Assembly (NCBI GenBank): GCA_902478945.1
Contig: CABSMX010000004.1
Location: forward strand, 1 to 42,088
Reading direction: 5' to 3'
Length of the DNA: 42,088 nt
From: an uncultured Collinsella sp.
Lineage (GTDB): Bacteria; Actinomycetota; Coriobacteriia; Coriobacteriales; Coriobacteriaceae
The translations under genes and the position numbers were made by a program. Below are positions 7,247 through 14,844 of the stretch, piece after piece; position 1 is the first letter of the stretch; every line of letters begins with the position of its first letter. Under the pieces are notes generated by a model. That model did no database searches, was not told the origin of the DNA, and saw only the letters and a list, made by a program, of their open reading frames with translations.

Positions 7247-8377
7247 CTAGGAGGACTGCCCCGAGGGTGCCGAGAAAGCGGCATCGAGACGAGCAGCAAC
7301 ACCTTTGCCAGCATCGGCGTATAAATGCCCGTAAACCCCAAGTGTCGTTTGCACGTTTTCATGACCTAAACGGTCGCGGATAGCCAAGGCGTTTACGTTT
7401 AAAGAAATCAATAGGGCGGCGTGAGAGTGCCGCAGTGCGTGAGTGCGGATACGGTGAACGCCAGCGGCGCGGGCGTGGCGCTCGATAATATGCCTAACGG
7501 TGTGCTTGGTGAGCGGGTCACCGCCCCAAGACAGGACGAAATCGGTAGAGACGTTGCGCCGCTGCACGTCACGCCAGCGTTCGAGATATTCCAGCGTGAG
7601 CGAGTCAAGCGCTATAACGCGCTTGCCCGCCTTGGTCTTGGGAGGCGTTATCTTCCAATCGCGGGCGTTGCGGTAGTACATCGAGCAGCCCACCGACAGG
7701 GTACCCGCGCCGAAATCGATAGCCGACCAGCGCAGGGCTTGGGCTTCACCCAGCCGAAGCCCCGTCATGTAGAGCAGCCAAAGACACGTGAAGCCGAAAA
7801 GACCGTAATAGTCGGACGTGTCGAACGTAGCCGCCACCCGCTCGAACTCGTCGCGCGTCCAGAAATCGACTTCCCTGCGGGCTTTCGAGACGTTGCCGAC
7901 AGTGCGGGCGGGGTTGCGCTGCAACAGCCCGATTTTAACCGCCATGTCCAGAACCATAGCGAAATACCCGTAGACGAGACGCGCATACGCGGGCGAGTAC
8001 CCCGAAACAAGCTCATTCTGCCAACGTTTGAGCGCGGGCGCGTCAATGTCGCGCAGCCGACACCGATCCCAACGCGCGAAATGCTTTCGCGCCATCTGGG
8101 AACGCTCGGCGAACGTGCTTTCACGGGTTCGAGCCTTGTAGTCTGGAACCCAGTACGTGCGGAAGAACTCGCCGAAACTCATTGTCGAGTTGACCTTTAC
8201 GGCGGTCTTGGAGAAATCAGCCATATACGCATCGTAGGCGGCTTTCGCGTCCTTCTGGGTCTTGTAGCCGCGCCCCCAGTGGCGTACGCGCTTGCCCTCG
8301 GCATCGGTGCCGAGGTTCGCCACGAAATACCACGAGCCGTTGCGCGCATCGCGGTAGACGTTACTGACCTTGGGCAT
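7247..8377 (-). CDS. int: Tyrosine recombinase/integrase
   Basis: 376 residues. It catalyses site-specific integration and excision, presumably at the guaA 3' end. The N-terminal third is an AP2-like arm-binding region (S-W-Y-F-V-A-N-L-G), followed by a SAM-like core-binding domain. The catalytic domain has Arg in T-G-L-R-L-G-E, a central Lys (T-K-A-G-K-R), H-A-L-R-H-S-H and the nucleophile Tyr in T-L-G-V-Y-G-H. The length is normal for Tn916/phage-type integrases. The ATG at 8377 was chosen for GGGGGCG upstream and the M-P-K-V-S-N-V-Y start; an in-frame extension of 13 residues upstream is unlikely. It overlaps the excisionase gene by 17 bp. Confidence 0.95.
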   Translation of the reverse strand: MPKVSNVYRDARNGSWYFVANLGTDAEGKRVRHWGRGYKTQKDAKAAYDAYMADFSKTAVKVNSTMSFGEFFRTYWVPDYKARTRESTFAERSQMARKHFARWDRCRLRDIDAPALKRWQNELVSGYSPAYARLVYGYFAMVLDMAVKIGLLQRNPARTVGNVSKARREVDFWTRDEFERVAATFDTSDYYGLFGFTCLWLLYMTGLRLGEAQALRWSAIDFGAGTLSVGCSMYYRNARDWKITPPKTKAGKRVIALDSLTLEYLERWRDVQRRNVSTDFVLSWGGDPLTKHTVRHIIERHARAAGVHRIRTHALRHSHAALLISLNVNALAIRDRLGHENVQTTLGVYGHLYADAGKGVAARLDAAFSAPSGQSS

Positions 8378-8576
8378 CGTTCGCCCCCACGGGGTCAACG
8401 CCGATAATGTCGGCAACAGCGGACGCGGGGACGCGCCCGACCTTGCGGGAGCCGTAGAACCCGAAGCCGCGCGACACCATGAGCCGCTTGGCGGCTCGGA
8501 TTATGTCGGCAGACTTGGAGGGCGTGAAGCCCAACGCGATTAAATCGGTCTTATCGACCATCGGACAGCCAGTCAT
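8361..8576 (-). CDS. xis: DUF3173 excisionase-like protein
   Basis: 71 residues. The core K-T-D-L-I-A-L-G-F-T followed by A-D-I-I-R-A-A-K-R-L-M-V and then G-R-V-P-A-S-A-V-A-D-I-I-G is the DUF3173 pattern. Those small DNA-binding proteins sit beside integrases of integrative elements and are taken to act as excisionases. It starts 3 bp after the rep stop with AAGGAC about 10 bases upstream, and overlaps int. The order rep-xis-int on one transcript would couple replication with excision. Confidence 0.8.
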   Translation of the reverse strand: MTGCPMVDKTDLIALGFTPSKSADIIRAAKRLMVSRGFGFYGSRKVGRVPASAVADIIGVDPVGANDAQGQ

Positions 8577-8579
8577 AGG

Positions 8580-9356
8580 CTACCAGTCCTTCCCTATCTT
8601 CGTGTACCGTACCTTACGCGGGGCGTATCCCCCGCCCCCACCGTAAAGGTCTGGTATCAATTGGTCGTATTCCTTCGTGAAAGCCACCGTATAGCCCTCG
8701 AACGAAAGAGGTTCGAGCGTGGTGAAACGCTCTTCCACAGGCTGAATAAGGTTCTGACTGCGGAAAAACTTCTTCTGCTTGTAGGAACCCTCGTCAACGT
8801 CCTTGCTGAAATACTTGGAGATATAGCGCCCAACGTTCATACGCTGGTCAACGTCAACGCGGTTAATCTTGACGAAACCGTGACCCCACACCTCGCGCAG
8901 CTCGGACAGCCTGATATACGGCAGACCGAACAGGACAACGTGGTAATGGATAGCCCCGCGTTTCTGGGCTTCCCACACAGCCACATACCTTATTTGCATC
9001 TTGTCCGTTCTATAGACGCGGCGGTTCAACCGCCTAACGAACTTGGAAAACTCGCGGTTGCAGTATTTAATGTCTGTTACGTTATCGGCGAACGTGAGCG
9101 TTAGAAACTTGGTAGAATCATCGAAATTGCAGTCGATAAGGCGGGCGATTTCCCAACGAACGCCCTTGTAGTGCCTTTGCCGCCGTTTCGCGGCATCGTA
9201 GTAAGCGGCTGCATCGCGGTTGCGCTCACGTTCGCTTTCATCTTCTAAATCATCATCGCGGCGGGCTTCTGGGTTCATGCGCCCAGCGGGAGCCGAATAC
9301 TCCCAAACCTCAATCGTTGTGGGCGTCTCGATGGTCTTGACCCATTCGAGCGCCAA
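8580..9356 (-). CDS. rep: Rolling-circle replication initiator (HUH Rep)
   Basis: 258 residues. A site-specific nickase that starts rolling-circle replication of the excised circle. Three HUH motifs are in order: F-L-T-L-T-F-A (motif 1, near residue 86), G-A-I-H-Y-H-V-V-L-F-G (motif 2, metal-binding histidines, near 134) and N-V-G-R-Y-I-S-K-Y-F-S-K-D (motif 3, catalytic Tyr, near 173). The N-terminus is acidic and charged. The start is taken as TTG at 9356 with GGAAGGTGG upstream; Met27 is the first ATG alternative. The 225 bp upstream is full of inverted repeats and is the likely double-strand origin. Similar proteins occur in phages, plasmids and AICEs. Confidence 0.88.
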   Translation of the reverse strand: MALEWVKTIETPTTIEVWEYSAPAGRMNPEARRDDDLEDESERERNRDAAAYYDAAKRRQRHYKGVRWEIARLIDCNFDDSTKFLTLTFADNVTDIKYCNREFSKFVRRLNRRVYRTDKMQIRYVAVWEAQKRGAIHYHVVLFGLPYIRLSELREVWGHGFVKINRVDVDQRMNVGRYISKYFSKDVDEGSYKQKKFFRSQNLIQPVEERFTTLEPLSFEGYTVAFTKEYDQLIPDLYGGGGGYAPRKVRYTKIGKDW

Positions 9357-9357
9357 C

Positions 9358-9581
9358 TGGTATATACCACCTTCCGCATATCCGCGAAAAACTGGGGTTC
9401 ACCAGCGGGAACCGCCCAAAACGGGCGAACTTTCGCGGAAAGATGTTGTCATATATATCAAGTAAAGTAAGCCGCCGTGCGCCCGCTCGGGGCGGGGGGT
9501 CGCTCCGCTCGGCTGGGCGCTCCGCGCCCGCCGCCCCCTTTTCCGCCCCGAGCGTTCGCCCAGCGGCAGGGGCTTTACTTC
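9358..9581. other. Structured region upstream of rep, candidate origin
   Basis: It contains the perfect palindrome TGGTATATACCA (9358-9369) and a TCCGCGAAA/TTTCGCGGA pair (9381-9389, 9431-9439) enclosing CGCCC-GGGCG (9413-9427) and CTGG-CCAG. A 12-bp pair CGCTCGGGGCGG/CCGCCCCGAGCG (9484-9495, 9543-9554) encloses GGGCGC-GCGCCC (9515-9529). Cruciform-forming DNA next to rep fits a rolling-circle origin. The larger stem could also terminate transcription from the ATPase gene. Confidence 0.5.
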
Positions 9582-11057
9582 CTAATCCGTCACACTTTCG
9601 GCGCTTTCTTCCTTCTCGGCGTTGTCCGCAGATACCCCGTTACGGCGCTGAGCGGCGATATAAAGCCGTTTAAGCTCTTTAGGGTAGTCGACCTTCGAGT
9701 AGTCCGCGAACGGGGCTTTAAAGGGTCTTGGAGCGTCCCAGCCGTCAAGCATGATATAGCCCGTGCCGCGTTCCTCGATGGGCAGGAAGTCGAAAGAGCC
9801 GCCGAAGGTCATACGATAGCCCTCGTCCGAGAGCGAACCCAGGGACACGCGAGCACCCAAGTTGTCGCGTATGTCGGTCGATATGGTATCGGCGCGGGGC
9901 TGCTGCACGGCGAGGATAACGAACACGTTGGCGGCGCGGGCTTTCAGCACCAGTTGGGTCAGGTTGTCCCAGACCTCAGTAAAGGTCTTTTTGTCAGCCG
10001 CAGCCTTGAACGCCGCCACCTCGTCAAATATCAGGAACACGGGGTTAAGCCCGTAGGTAAAGGCGTTGGCACCGAAACGGAAACGCTCGGGGTCCTGCAT
10101 ATACTCGTAGCGCCTATCCATTTCCTCACGGCACAGGCGCACCACCTTGGCAATCTGGGCGGGAGAAACGCCAACGCGGTCGGAGCCTATGACATGCGAG
10201 AGCGAAGCCAGCTCGGCGTTCTTGGGGTCGCAGATATAGACCTCACCCGCGAAACCGTTGGGGTTGCCCAGCCGCATGAACTCGGCTATGAGGTAGTAGA
10301 GGAAGGTAGACTTACCGCCGCCAGTACCGCCAGCTATGAGCATATGTGGCAGGTGGGCGAAGTTCCACGACAGCTCACCAGTGAGCGGGATGGAATCGAG
10401 CGCCCCGGTAGGCTCGGCGGCGAGCAGGCGGGGAACAGCCTGCAAGCGCACATCATCGCGCAGACGGAAAACGTAATCGGTAGCGCCAACGCCAGCCGAC
10501 TTGGAATCGAGCGGACGACCTATCACGGAGCAAAGCCCCATGTCCTCAAGTTTGGAGAGCTTGGAGGTATAGCCGTTGCCGTCATCAAACGCGCGCACTG
10601 TCAGCATATTGCCGCTCACGAGGACGCGGAGACGGAGCGAGGAATCTATACGCTCGCGTTTGGTGCCATTCGAGAGCGTGTCCTCATGCGAGACGTAGAG
10701 CTTGTTCGCATAGAGGAACCGCTCCAAGTTACGCACAGTCGAGCCGCACGGCACGAAGCGGGAGCCGAACAGCGCGACATACAGGACGAGCCAGAGCGAG
10801 AGCGCCAGCAGCGCCACGGCGGGGAGCAGCAGCGGCAGGGAGAAAAGCGAGCGCTCGCAGAGCATGAGCAGGTTGAAGCCGAACACGAAGGACAGCCCAG
10901 CCGAGAATAGGACGAAAACAGCCTTGAACGAACCCGAGGGCGCGGGCGAGGTCAGGGACACGTCAACGCCCTTACGCAACAGCTCGGTATCGCGGGCATC
11001 GAGACGCTTTCGGAAATGATCGAAAGCGGGCAGGGAACGCAGGGAATCAGAGAGCAT
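9582..11057 (-). CDS. FtsK/TcpA-type DNA translocase with N-terminal membrane spans
   Basis: 491 residues. An AAA+ motor of the FtsK-HerA superfamily, expected to move DNA through a membrane channel. Two hydrophobic segments lie near residues 48-70 and 75-100. A linker domain follows, then Walker A A-G-G-T-G-G-G-K-S-T (near residue 225) and Walker B P-V-F-L-I-F-D-E (near 315). Next come I-L-A-V-Q-Q-P-R-A and a C-terminal F-G-G-S segment. An N-terminal membrane anchor with C-terminal motor matches TcpA/TraB-type transfer proteins better than inovirus Zot/pI, whose motor comes first. Its ATG overlaps the end of the upstream membrane-protein gene by 11 bp. There is no gamma DNA-reading domain as in chromosomal FtsK. 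Confidence 0.88.
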   Translation of the reverse strand: MLSDSLRSLPAFDHFRKRLDARDTELLRKGVDVSLTSPAPSGSFKAVFVLFSAGLSFVFGFNLLMLCERSLFSLPLLLPAVALLALSLWLVLYVALFGSRFVPCGSTVRNLERFLYANKLYVSHEDTLSNGTKRERIDSSLRLRVLVSGNMLTVRAFDDGNGYTSKLSKLEDMGLCSVIGRPLDSKSAGVGATDYVFRLRDDVRLQAVPRLLAAEPTGALDSIPLTGELSWNFAHLPHMLIAGGTGGGKSTFLYYLIAEFMRLGNPNGFAGEVYICDPKNAELASLSHVIGSDRVGVSPAQIAKVVRLCREEMDRRYEYMQDPERFRFGANAFTYGLNPVFLIFDEVAAFKAAADKKTFTEVWDNLTQLVLKARAANVFVILAVQQPRADTISTDIRDNLGARVSLGSLSDEGYRMTFGGSFDFLPIEERGTGYIMLDGWDAPRPFKAPFADYSKVDYPKELKRLYIAAQRRNGVSADNAEKEESAESVTD

Positions 11058-11568
11058 GGGAGGGAACCCCCTTACGAGAGAAAACGGAACGGGAGCCGTC
11101 AGAGTTCACGGCGGTCACGGAGACGGAGAGCGGCGAGCCGTCATGCAGGGGCGGCACCACCTCGAAGCAAGTCCAGAGGGCGGCGGTAGAGCCGTCATAG
11201 CCGACCTCGGCACCGTGACCCGCAAACGACCCCAGAACGGAACGGGAGCCGAGCGAAGCCGAGTTGACGGTGAGCGTGGCGGCATCGGGCGAGGTCAGGA
11301 CGGCAAAGAGCAGGGCGGGGGCGGCACCATCGGACGGCACCAGACGCAGGGAGAGCGCCGAGCCGTCTGGGAGGTCGAACCTATCGAACTCCTTGGCGTT
11401 GAGCGGGACGGCGGCGCTACCCCGAAGGTACGGGGTGCAGCACTCGAAAGGCGGCAGGGCTGGGGGGACGGCGGCGGCGATACGGGCAGTCTCGAAAACG
11501 AGCCAGCCTAGGACAAGGGCGTACAGCACCGCCACCGAGACGAAGAACACGCGGAGGGGTCTGGGCAT
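11047..11568 (-). CDS. Membrane-anchored beta-rich protein
   Basis: 173 residues, family not recognised. One hydrophobic segment near residues 7-28 acts as signal anchor (V-F-F-V-S-V-A-V-L-Y-A-L-V-L-G-W-L-V-F). It is followed by F-E-C-C-T-P and an Ala/Ser/Val-rich, beta-like domain predicted outside the cell. A third Cys (W-T-C-F-E) could form a disulfide with the C-C pair. Translation is coupled to the ATPase gene (11-bp overlap), so it probably works in the same machine as a channel or virion/pilus component. A 44-bp piece of this gene is repeated beside int (7201-7244). Confidence 0.65.
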   Translation of the reverse strand: MPRPLRVFFVSVAVLYALVLGWLVFETARIAAAVPPALPPFECCTPYLRGSAAVPLNAKEFDRFDLPDGSALSLRLVPSDGAAPALLFAVLTSPDAATLTVNSASLGSRSVLGSFAGHGAEVGYDGSTAALWTCFEVVPPLHDGSPLSVSVTAVNSDGSRSVFSRKGVPSHAL

Positions 11569-11578
11569 GGCGCACCCC

Positions 11579-11773
11579 CTAGTATCCGAACGGGCTGGGG
11601 TTGCCCGAAGCAGCCGAGAGCGCCCAAATGACAGCGGCGAGCAGGAGAACGAGGACGAAAGCGCCGAGGTCGCGGGCTATGGCGGGGTGGCGGGAGCGGA
11701 AGTCCTGCCACGAATCAGCGCTAAAACGGGCTTTGGCGATTATTCCTTTAACGAGTTCGATAAAATAAGCCAT
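11579..11773 (-). CDS. Small single-span membrane protein
   Basis: 64 residues. An amphipathic N-terminal half (I-E-L-V-K-G-I-I-A-K-A-R-F) and a basic stretch lead to one transmembrane segment near residues 36-54 (L-G-A-F-V-L-V-L-L-L-A-A-V-I-W-A-L), then a short Pro/Ser tail. AAGGAG precedes the ATG. It opens a sub-operon after the terminator at 11811-11860, immediately upstream of the membrane-anchored protein and ATPase genes. Size and topology resemble both filamentous-phage coat proteins and small conjugation-channel subunits. There is no cleavable signal peptide, which argues somewhat against a coat protein. Confidence 0.65.
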   Translation of the reverse strand: MAYFIELVKGIIAKARFSADSWQDFRSRHPAIARDLGAFVLVLLLAAVIWALSAASGNPSPFGY

Positions 11774-11810
11774 AGTAACGGCTCCTTAATCGTAAACGGT
11801 TCGGTTGTCA

Positions 11811-11860
11811 GAAAAAGAGCCGCCCCGCGTCTCGGGATTGGCGTTTTGGGACGCAGGGCG
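11811..11860 (-). terminator. Rho-independent terminator inside element
   Basis: On the minus strand CGCCCTGCGTC pairs over 11 bp (one G-T) with GACGCGGGGCG and is followed by GCTCTTTTTC. It separates the secreted-protein genes from the membrane/ATPase genes, which allows unequal expression of the two blocks. Confidence 0.75.
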
Positions 11861-11891
11861 TTAGCTGGAATCGGCAGCGGTCAGGGGGTCG

Positions 11892-12227
11892 TTACTCCTT
11901 GCCGCGCGGCTGGTTCGCCAGTCGGCAGGCATCAGCGGACGCGGTGACGGCGATACGACCGTTACGACCGACATAGGGGCGGGCGTTGAGGTTGGTAAAG
12001 ACTACCTCGGTACCCGTGGGAATCTCGTCCTCGGGGTCGAACAGCAGGGCGGGAGCGCCCTCGACCAGCACGTTTAAATGCTCATAGCCGTTGGCGAGGT
12101 CAACCACATCGAAGCGGGTACCGCTGATGGTATCGGTGCGCTGATTAGTGGCGCGGTCGTACTCGTAGGCAATCGAGTTGCCAGCGAGGAAAAAGCGGTG
12201 TCCGTTCAAATCGAGCTTGTAAGCCAT
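11892..12227 (-). CDS. Hypothetical element protein, soluble, beta-rich
   Basis: 111 residues, not recognised. There is no signal peptide or membrane span. Alternating hydrophobic strands are seen (H-R-F-F-L-A-G-N-S-I-A-Y-E-Y, L-N-V-L-V-E-G-A-P-A-L-L-F, G-T-E-V-V-F-T-N-L), giving a compact beta fold. AAAGGAC lies upstream of the ATG, 15 bp after the stop of the secreted-protein gene, so the two share a transcript that ends at the terminator at 11811-11860. A partner or cytoplasmic regulator of the secreted protein is possible but not shown. Confidence 0.6.
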   Translation of the reverse strand: MAYKLDLNGHRFFLAGNSIAYEYDRATNQRTDTISGTRFDVVDLANGYEHLNVLVEGAPALLFDPEDEIPTGTEVVFTNLNARPYVGRNGRIAVTASADACRLANQPRGKE

Positions 12228-12242
12228 GATGGATAGTCCTTT

Positions 12243-12923
12243 CTAGTGATTCTGGTTGGGCTTGGAGGTCGTGAAGCTGTAGGCAATCTCGCCGCTGAAG
12301 GAATTCGAGTTGCGCACATCGCCCTTAATGCGGTACGCGTCCTTGGCGGTCGTTCCGACAACACGGGCGCTGCCGTCCTCGGCATCCTGCATAGTCGAAA
12401 CCTCGTCAGCAGTCCAGACACTCTTGGACTGTGTGACGGTGGCGGTCAGGTTGCCGGGGTTGCGGGATACATCACCAACGGGCTTGCTCGAAAGGTCGGT
12501 GTCGGTATTGTCGTTAATGGCGTTGACAAAGCCCGCGTGAGTGGCGGTGGCGGTCACGGTATCGCCCGTGCGGATAACGCCAGCCACGTTAACGTCATAC
12601 TCGCCCGACTGGTCGAAATGCCCCGCGTCAACGTTCGAATACTCGATTCCCGTAGGGATGGTGACCGTAAACTTACCGTTGTCGTGTTTACCGCCTTGCC
12701 TATCGGTCCAACTGCCGCCGTGGGCATCAACCGTGGTCACAACGGACGCATCAACCTTTTCTAGGAAGTCAGTATCGTCGCTATGCGATTCCAGAGTTTT
12801 GACGGCATCGAGCACGCCGCCAGTCGTTGCGGCGAACGCTGCAACGGGGGCGATGGAGCTGCACCCGATAGCGACAGCCATAGCAGCGGCGGGCAAGACC
12901 TTACCCAGCTTGTTCTTATACAT
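12243..12923 (-). CDS. Secreted beta-sandwich-like protein
   Basis: 226 residues. The signal peptide is clear: M-Y-K-N-K-L-G-K, a hydrophobic core, and a signal-peptidase I site after A-A-F-A (near residue 32). The mature part is rich in Thr, Val, Asp and Asn with beta-strand spacing (K-F-T-V-T-I-P-T-G-I-E-Y, E-Y-D-V-N-V-A-G-V-I, T-V-T-A-T-A-T, L-T-A-T-V-T-Q). It resembles Gram-positive surface or pilus beta domains in style, but I cannot name a family. There is no LPxTG anchor, WxL motif or Cys. AAGGAG sits in a small hairpin before the ATG. It is the only classically secreted product of the element, hence a candidate structural or adhesive component. Confidence 0.65.
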   Translation of the reverse strand: MYKNKLGKVLPAAAMAVAIGCSSIAPVAAFAATTGGVLDAVKTLESHSDDTDFLEKVDASVVTTVDAHGGSWTDRQGGKHDNGKFTVTIPTGIEYSNVDAGHFDQSGEYDVNVAGVIRTGDTVTATATHAGFVNAINDNTDTDLSSKPVGDVSRNPGNLTATVTQSKSVWTADEVSTMQDAEDGSARVVGTTAKDAYRIKGDVRNSNSFSGEIAYSFTTSKPNQNH

Positions 12924-12983
12924 AATTCTTCTCCTTTCGGGAGGGGTTACGGTCGCACACCTCGCGCGACCCTTAGATATGGC

Positions 12984-13014
12984 ACGTCTCGGGCATTGAT
13001 AATGATCGAGACGT
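12984..13014. repeat. Inverted repeat before secreted-protein gene
   Basis: ACGTCTCG (12984-12991) pairs with CGAGACGT (13007-13014) around 15 bases, in the 97-bp gap between the 290- and 226-residue genes. It lacks a T-tract, so an operator or mRNA-processing stem is more likely than a terminator. Confidence 0.45.
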
Positions 13015-13020
13015 TGTCAC

Positions 13021-13893
13021 CTACTCGACCGTGAGCCGCCAAGTAAAAGCGGACTGCCCAGCGGGCTTTGAATGGTCGGAAGAAAGGACGGAGCGCCAGA
13101 CGGTCATAGCCAAGTACCGACCAGCGGGAACTTTCTGGCTCAACTCAATGGTATCGACCTCGGAGCCAGCCGAGAGCAGCTTGCCGTAACCCGTGGAATC
13201 GGGCGCGTTCCACACGCACTCGGAATCGTCGAAGGTACCTGAACCATCGAGGTCGACATACACCGAGGGGGATGAGTCTACGGGATTGCGCCCGGTCGCG
13301 CCGCCGTGGGTGCAGGTCGCAGGCAACGAAAGCTCTAATGGCTGCTTGAGGGCTTGGGAATTCCAAGTCACCTCATCATCACCCGAGTCATAGCTCGCAT
13401 AGCGTATTGAGACTACAGGGGCGGCAGAGCCGCCCGAGGACTTGGCACCATCGAGGAAACCGAGAGAGCCAGAGCTAGAGCTAGAGCCAGAACCGCAGAA
13501 CGTGAGCGTGAGCGCGAGGAACAGCGCGGCAAGGAGCAAGGGCAGCAGGAGCAGCCAGCGGCGAATATGCAGCACTCGCACTGGTGAGCCAAGCAGTTCT
13601 CCCGGTACATCTACAAAGGCAAGCCTAACGCACCCGCCCTCACGAACGAACACTCCCCTACGGCTCTTAGGCTTATGAAGGAAATGAACGGTGCGCCCGA
13701 CCAAGACAGGCGGTAAACCGCGGAACGTTCTTTCTGAACGGCGAAAAGAGAGGGCGAACATCTCCCAACCGGGTTCTATATCTTCATCAAAGTCGGCGGG
13801 GAACGGTTCACGTTCACCCGACAAACGCTCTGTCTCCGCGTCAGCGAAACCCCATTGGCGTGCAACCGTTATGTCTACATCGGCGGTACGCAT
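13021..13893 (-). CDS. Bitopic membrane protein with extracellular beta domain
   Basis: 290 residues, not recognised. A cytoplasmic N-terminal domain of about 110 residues ends in R-R-W. One transmembrane segment follows near residues 112-132 (L-L-L-L-P-L-L-L-A-A-L-F-L-A-L-T-L-T-F), then a Gly/Ser linker (G-S-G-S-S-S-S-S-G-S). The C-terminal domain is beta-rich with V-Y-V-D-L-D-G-S-G-T-F-D-D-S-E-C, a Ca-binding-like acidic stretch, and two Cys that could pair. Its start overlaps the upstream stop (TGATG). It could link intracellular and extracellular parts of a transfer or assembly machine; function unproven. Confidence 0.65.
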   Translation of the reverse strand: MRTADVDITVARQWGFADAETERLSGEREPFPADFDEDIEPGWEMFALSFRRSERTFRGLPPVLVGRTVHFLHKPKSRRGVFVREGGCVRLAFVDVPGELLGSPVRVLHIRRWLLLLPLLLAALFLALTLTFCGSGSSSSSGSLGFLDGAKSSGGSAAPVVSIRYASYDSGDDEVTWNSQALKQPLELSLPATCTHGGATGRNPVDSSPSVYVDLDGSGTFDDSECVWNAPDSTGYGKLLSAGSEVDTIELSQKVPAGRYLAMTVWRSVLSSDHSKPAGQSAFTWRLTVE

Positions 13894-14522
13894 CAGAACA
13901 TCTCGCTATCGTTATAGCCCTCAGCATCTACCGCGCCATTAGGAAACAGGTCGGAACCGATACCCGCGTAATTGAGGGCATGGCGATTGGCGATACGCTC
14001 GGACTCGGACGCAACCATACAAGCTGAAGTATCAGTAAATATGGAAGGGTCAAAAGCTGCGGGTGCATCCTCGGGCAGTTCGTCCCCACCAGCAATCTTA
14101 TAAGGCAGCTTACCAAGCTCGTCAGCAATAACCGCTCGAAAAAGAACGGCAATAGCGAAATTGGAATAGACCCCGCGAGCTTGAAGTTGGACGAACTCGG
14201 TAGCAATCGCGGAGCGGAAAGATTCAAGAGCGTCCGCAGTCGTAAGGTCAAGAGAGACATTAGTTGCGTATCGAGAACCGCAAGGGAGCCAGTCGGGAAT
14301 ATCAAGCTCGTGAGGTTGCATAGCCGCAAGCGCGACCCAATCAATAACCTTGACACGATTCGCCACGGCACCGAGCGCATATTTAATAGCGGGACACATC
14401 GTAGGGGCGGCGGTGCTATTGTCCCCCACGGTAAGCTGAAACACCCTAAGGAGAGTAAAAGATACCTCTCTACGCAAGCGCATTGTCTTGTTGACGCGGG
14501 TAATTTTAATGGTGTTGCTCAT
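13893..14522 (-). CDS. First gene of the element, possible RHH-like protein
   Basis: 209 residues, not firmly assigned. The middle part (T-N-V-S-L-D-L-T followed by two helices, A-L-E-S-F-R-S-A-I-A-T-E-F and Y-S-N-F-A-I-A-V-L-F-R-A-V-I) has strand-helix-helix spacing like ribbon-helix-helix DNA-binding proteins. That is an inference from pattern only. The N-terminus is basic (R-V-N-K-T-M-R-L-R-R-E) and the C-terminus acidic. The ATG at 14522 was chosen over one at 14543 because GGAGG precedes it. It heads the long minus-strand transcript downstream of the duplicated control segment and is a good place for the element's own regulator. Confidence 0.6.
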   Translation of the reverse strand: MSNTIKITRVNKTMRLRREVSFTLLRVFQLTVGDNSTAAPTMCPAIKYALGAVANRVKVIDWVALAAMQPHELDIPDWLPCGSRYATNVSLDLTTADALESFRSAIATEFVQLQARGVYSNFAIAVLFRAVIADELGKLPYKIAGGDELPEDAPAAFDPSIFTDTSACMVASESERIANRHALNYAGIGSDLFPNGAVDAEGYNDSEMF

Positions 14523-14548
14523 ATTAAACCTCCTAGATACCAAGCAGA

Positions 14549-14632
14549 AATACGGCTGCTATTCCTTACGTCACTTATCATACTCCACGTCACTCTTATA
14601 ACGCAAGCATCAATCTAAGAAACTCTTCGGGG
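14549..14632 (-). promoter_or_regulatory. Duplicated control segment, copy 2
   Basis: About 84 bp, near-identical to 7122-7203. On the minus strand it drives the main operon and carries the same paired AGTGACGT boxes and AT-rich core. Confidence 0.65.
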
Positions 14633-14767
14633 ACCATCCATGCCAGAGCCGCGTTTACAACACCGCCCCGTCTTTCCAACACCTTCCGTTGTTCTGGTGG
14701 ACTACAGGCATTGAAAAGGCGGGGCGGCATTGAAAACGCTGGATTATCCGAACGATAGCGGCAGATA
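14633..14767. other. Non-coding stretch at guaA-proximal end of element
   Basis: No gene seen. It contains a long inverted repeat: CCGCCCCG at 14663-14670 then CTTT (14672-14675), pairing with GAAAAGGCGGGGCGG ending at 14727. The loop is about 38 bases and itself partly self-complementary. It could be a single-strand origin or an integrase/Xis-organised site. Confidence 0.4.
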
Positions 14768-14807
14768 GGTTGCCCAGAGGTTGCCCATAAAAAAAGCCCC
14801 CGACCGT
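14768..14807. repeat. Subterminal direct repeat, inner copy
   Basis: GGTTGCCCAGAGGTTGC, a short A-rich gap and AAGCCCCCGACCGT, in the same orientation as 6570-6607. It lies about 40 bp from the att core. Confidence 0.6.
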
Positions 14808-14826
14808 TCCAGCAGGTCAGGGGCTT
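14787..14826 (-). terminator. Terminator now serving guaA
   Basis: On the minus strand AGCCCCTGACC pairs with GGTCGGGGGCT (one G-T), followed by seven T. It starts about 20 bp after the guaA stop but belongs to the element, because the repeat at 14768-14807 overlaps it. Confidence 0.8.
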
Positions 14827-14844
14827 GAAATCACTTGATATGTT

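Noticed and set aside
9582..11057. ATPase as inovirus Zot/pI
   Set aside because: Membrane spans precede the motor and the motifs fit FtsK/TcpA; Zot has the motor first. The inovirus idea is kept only as an alternative for the whole element.
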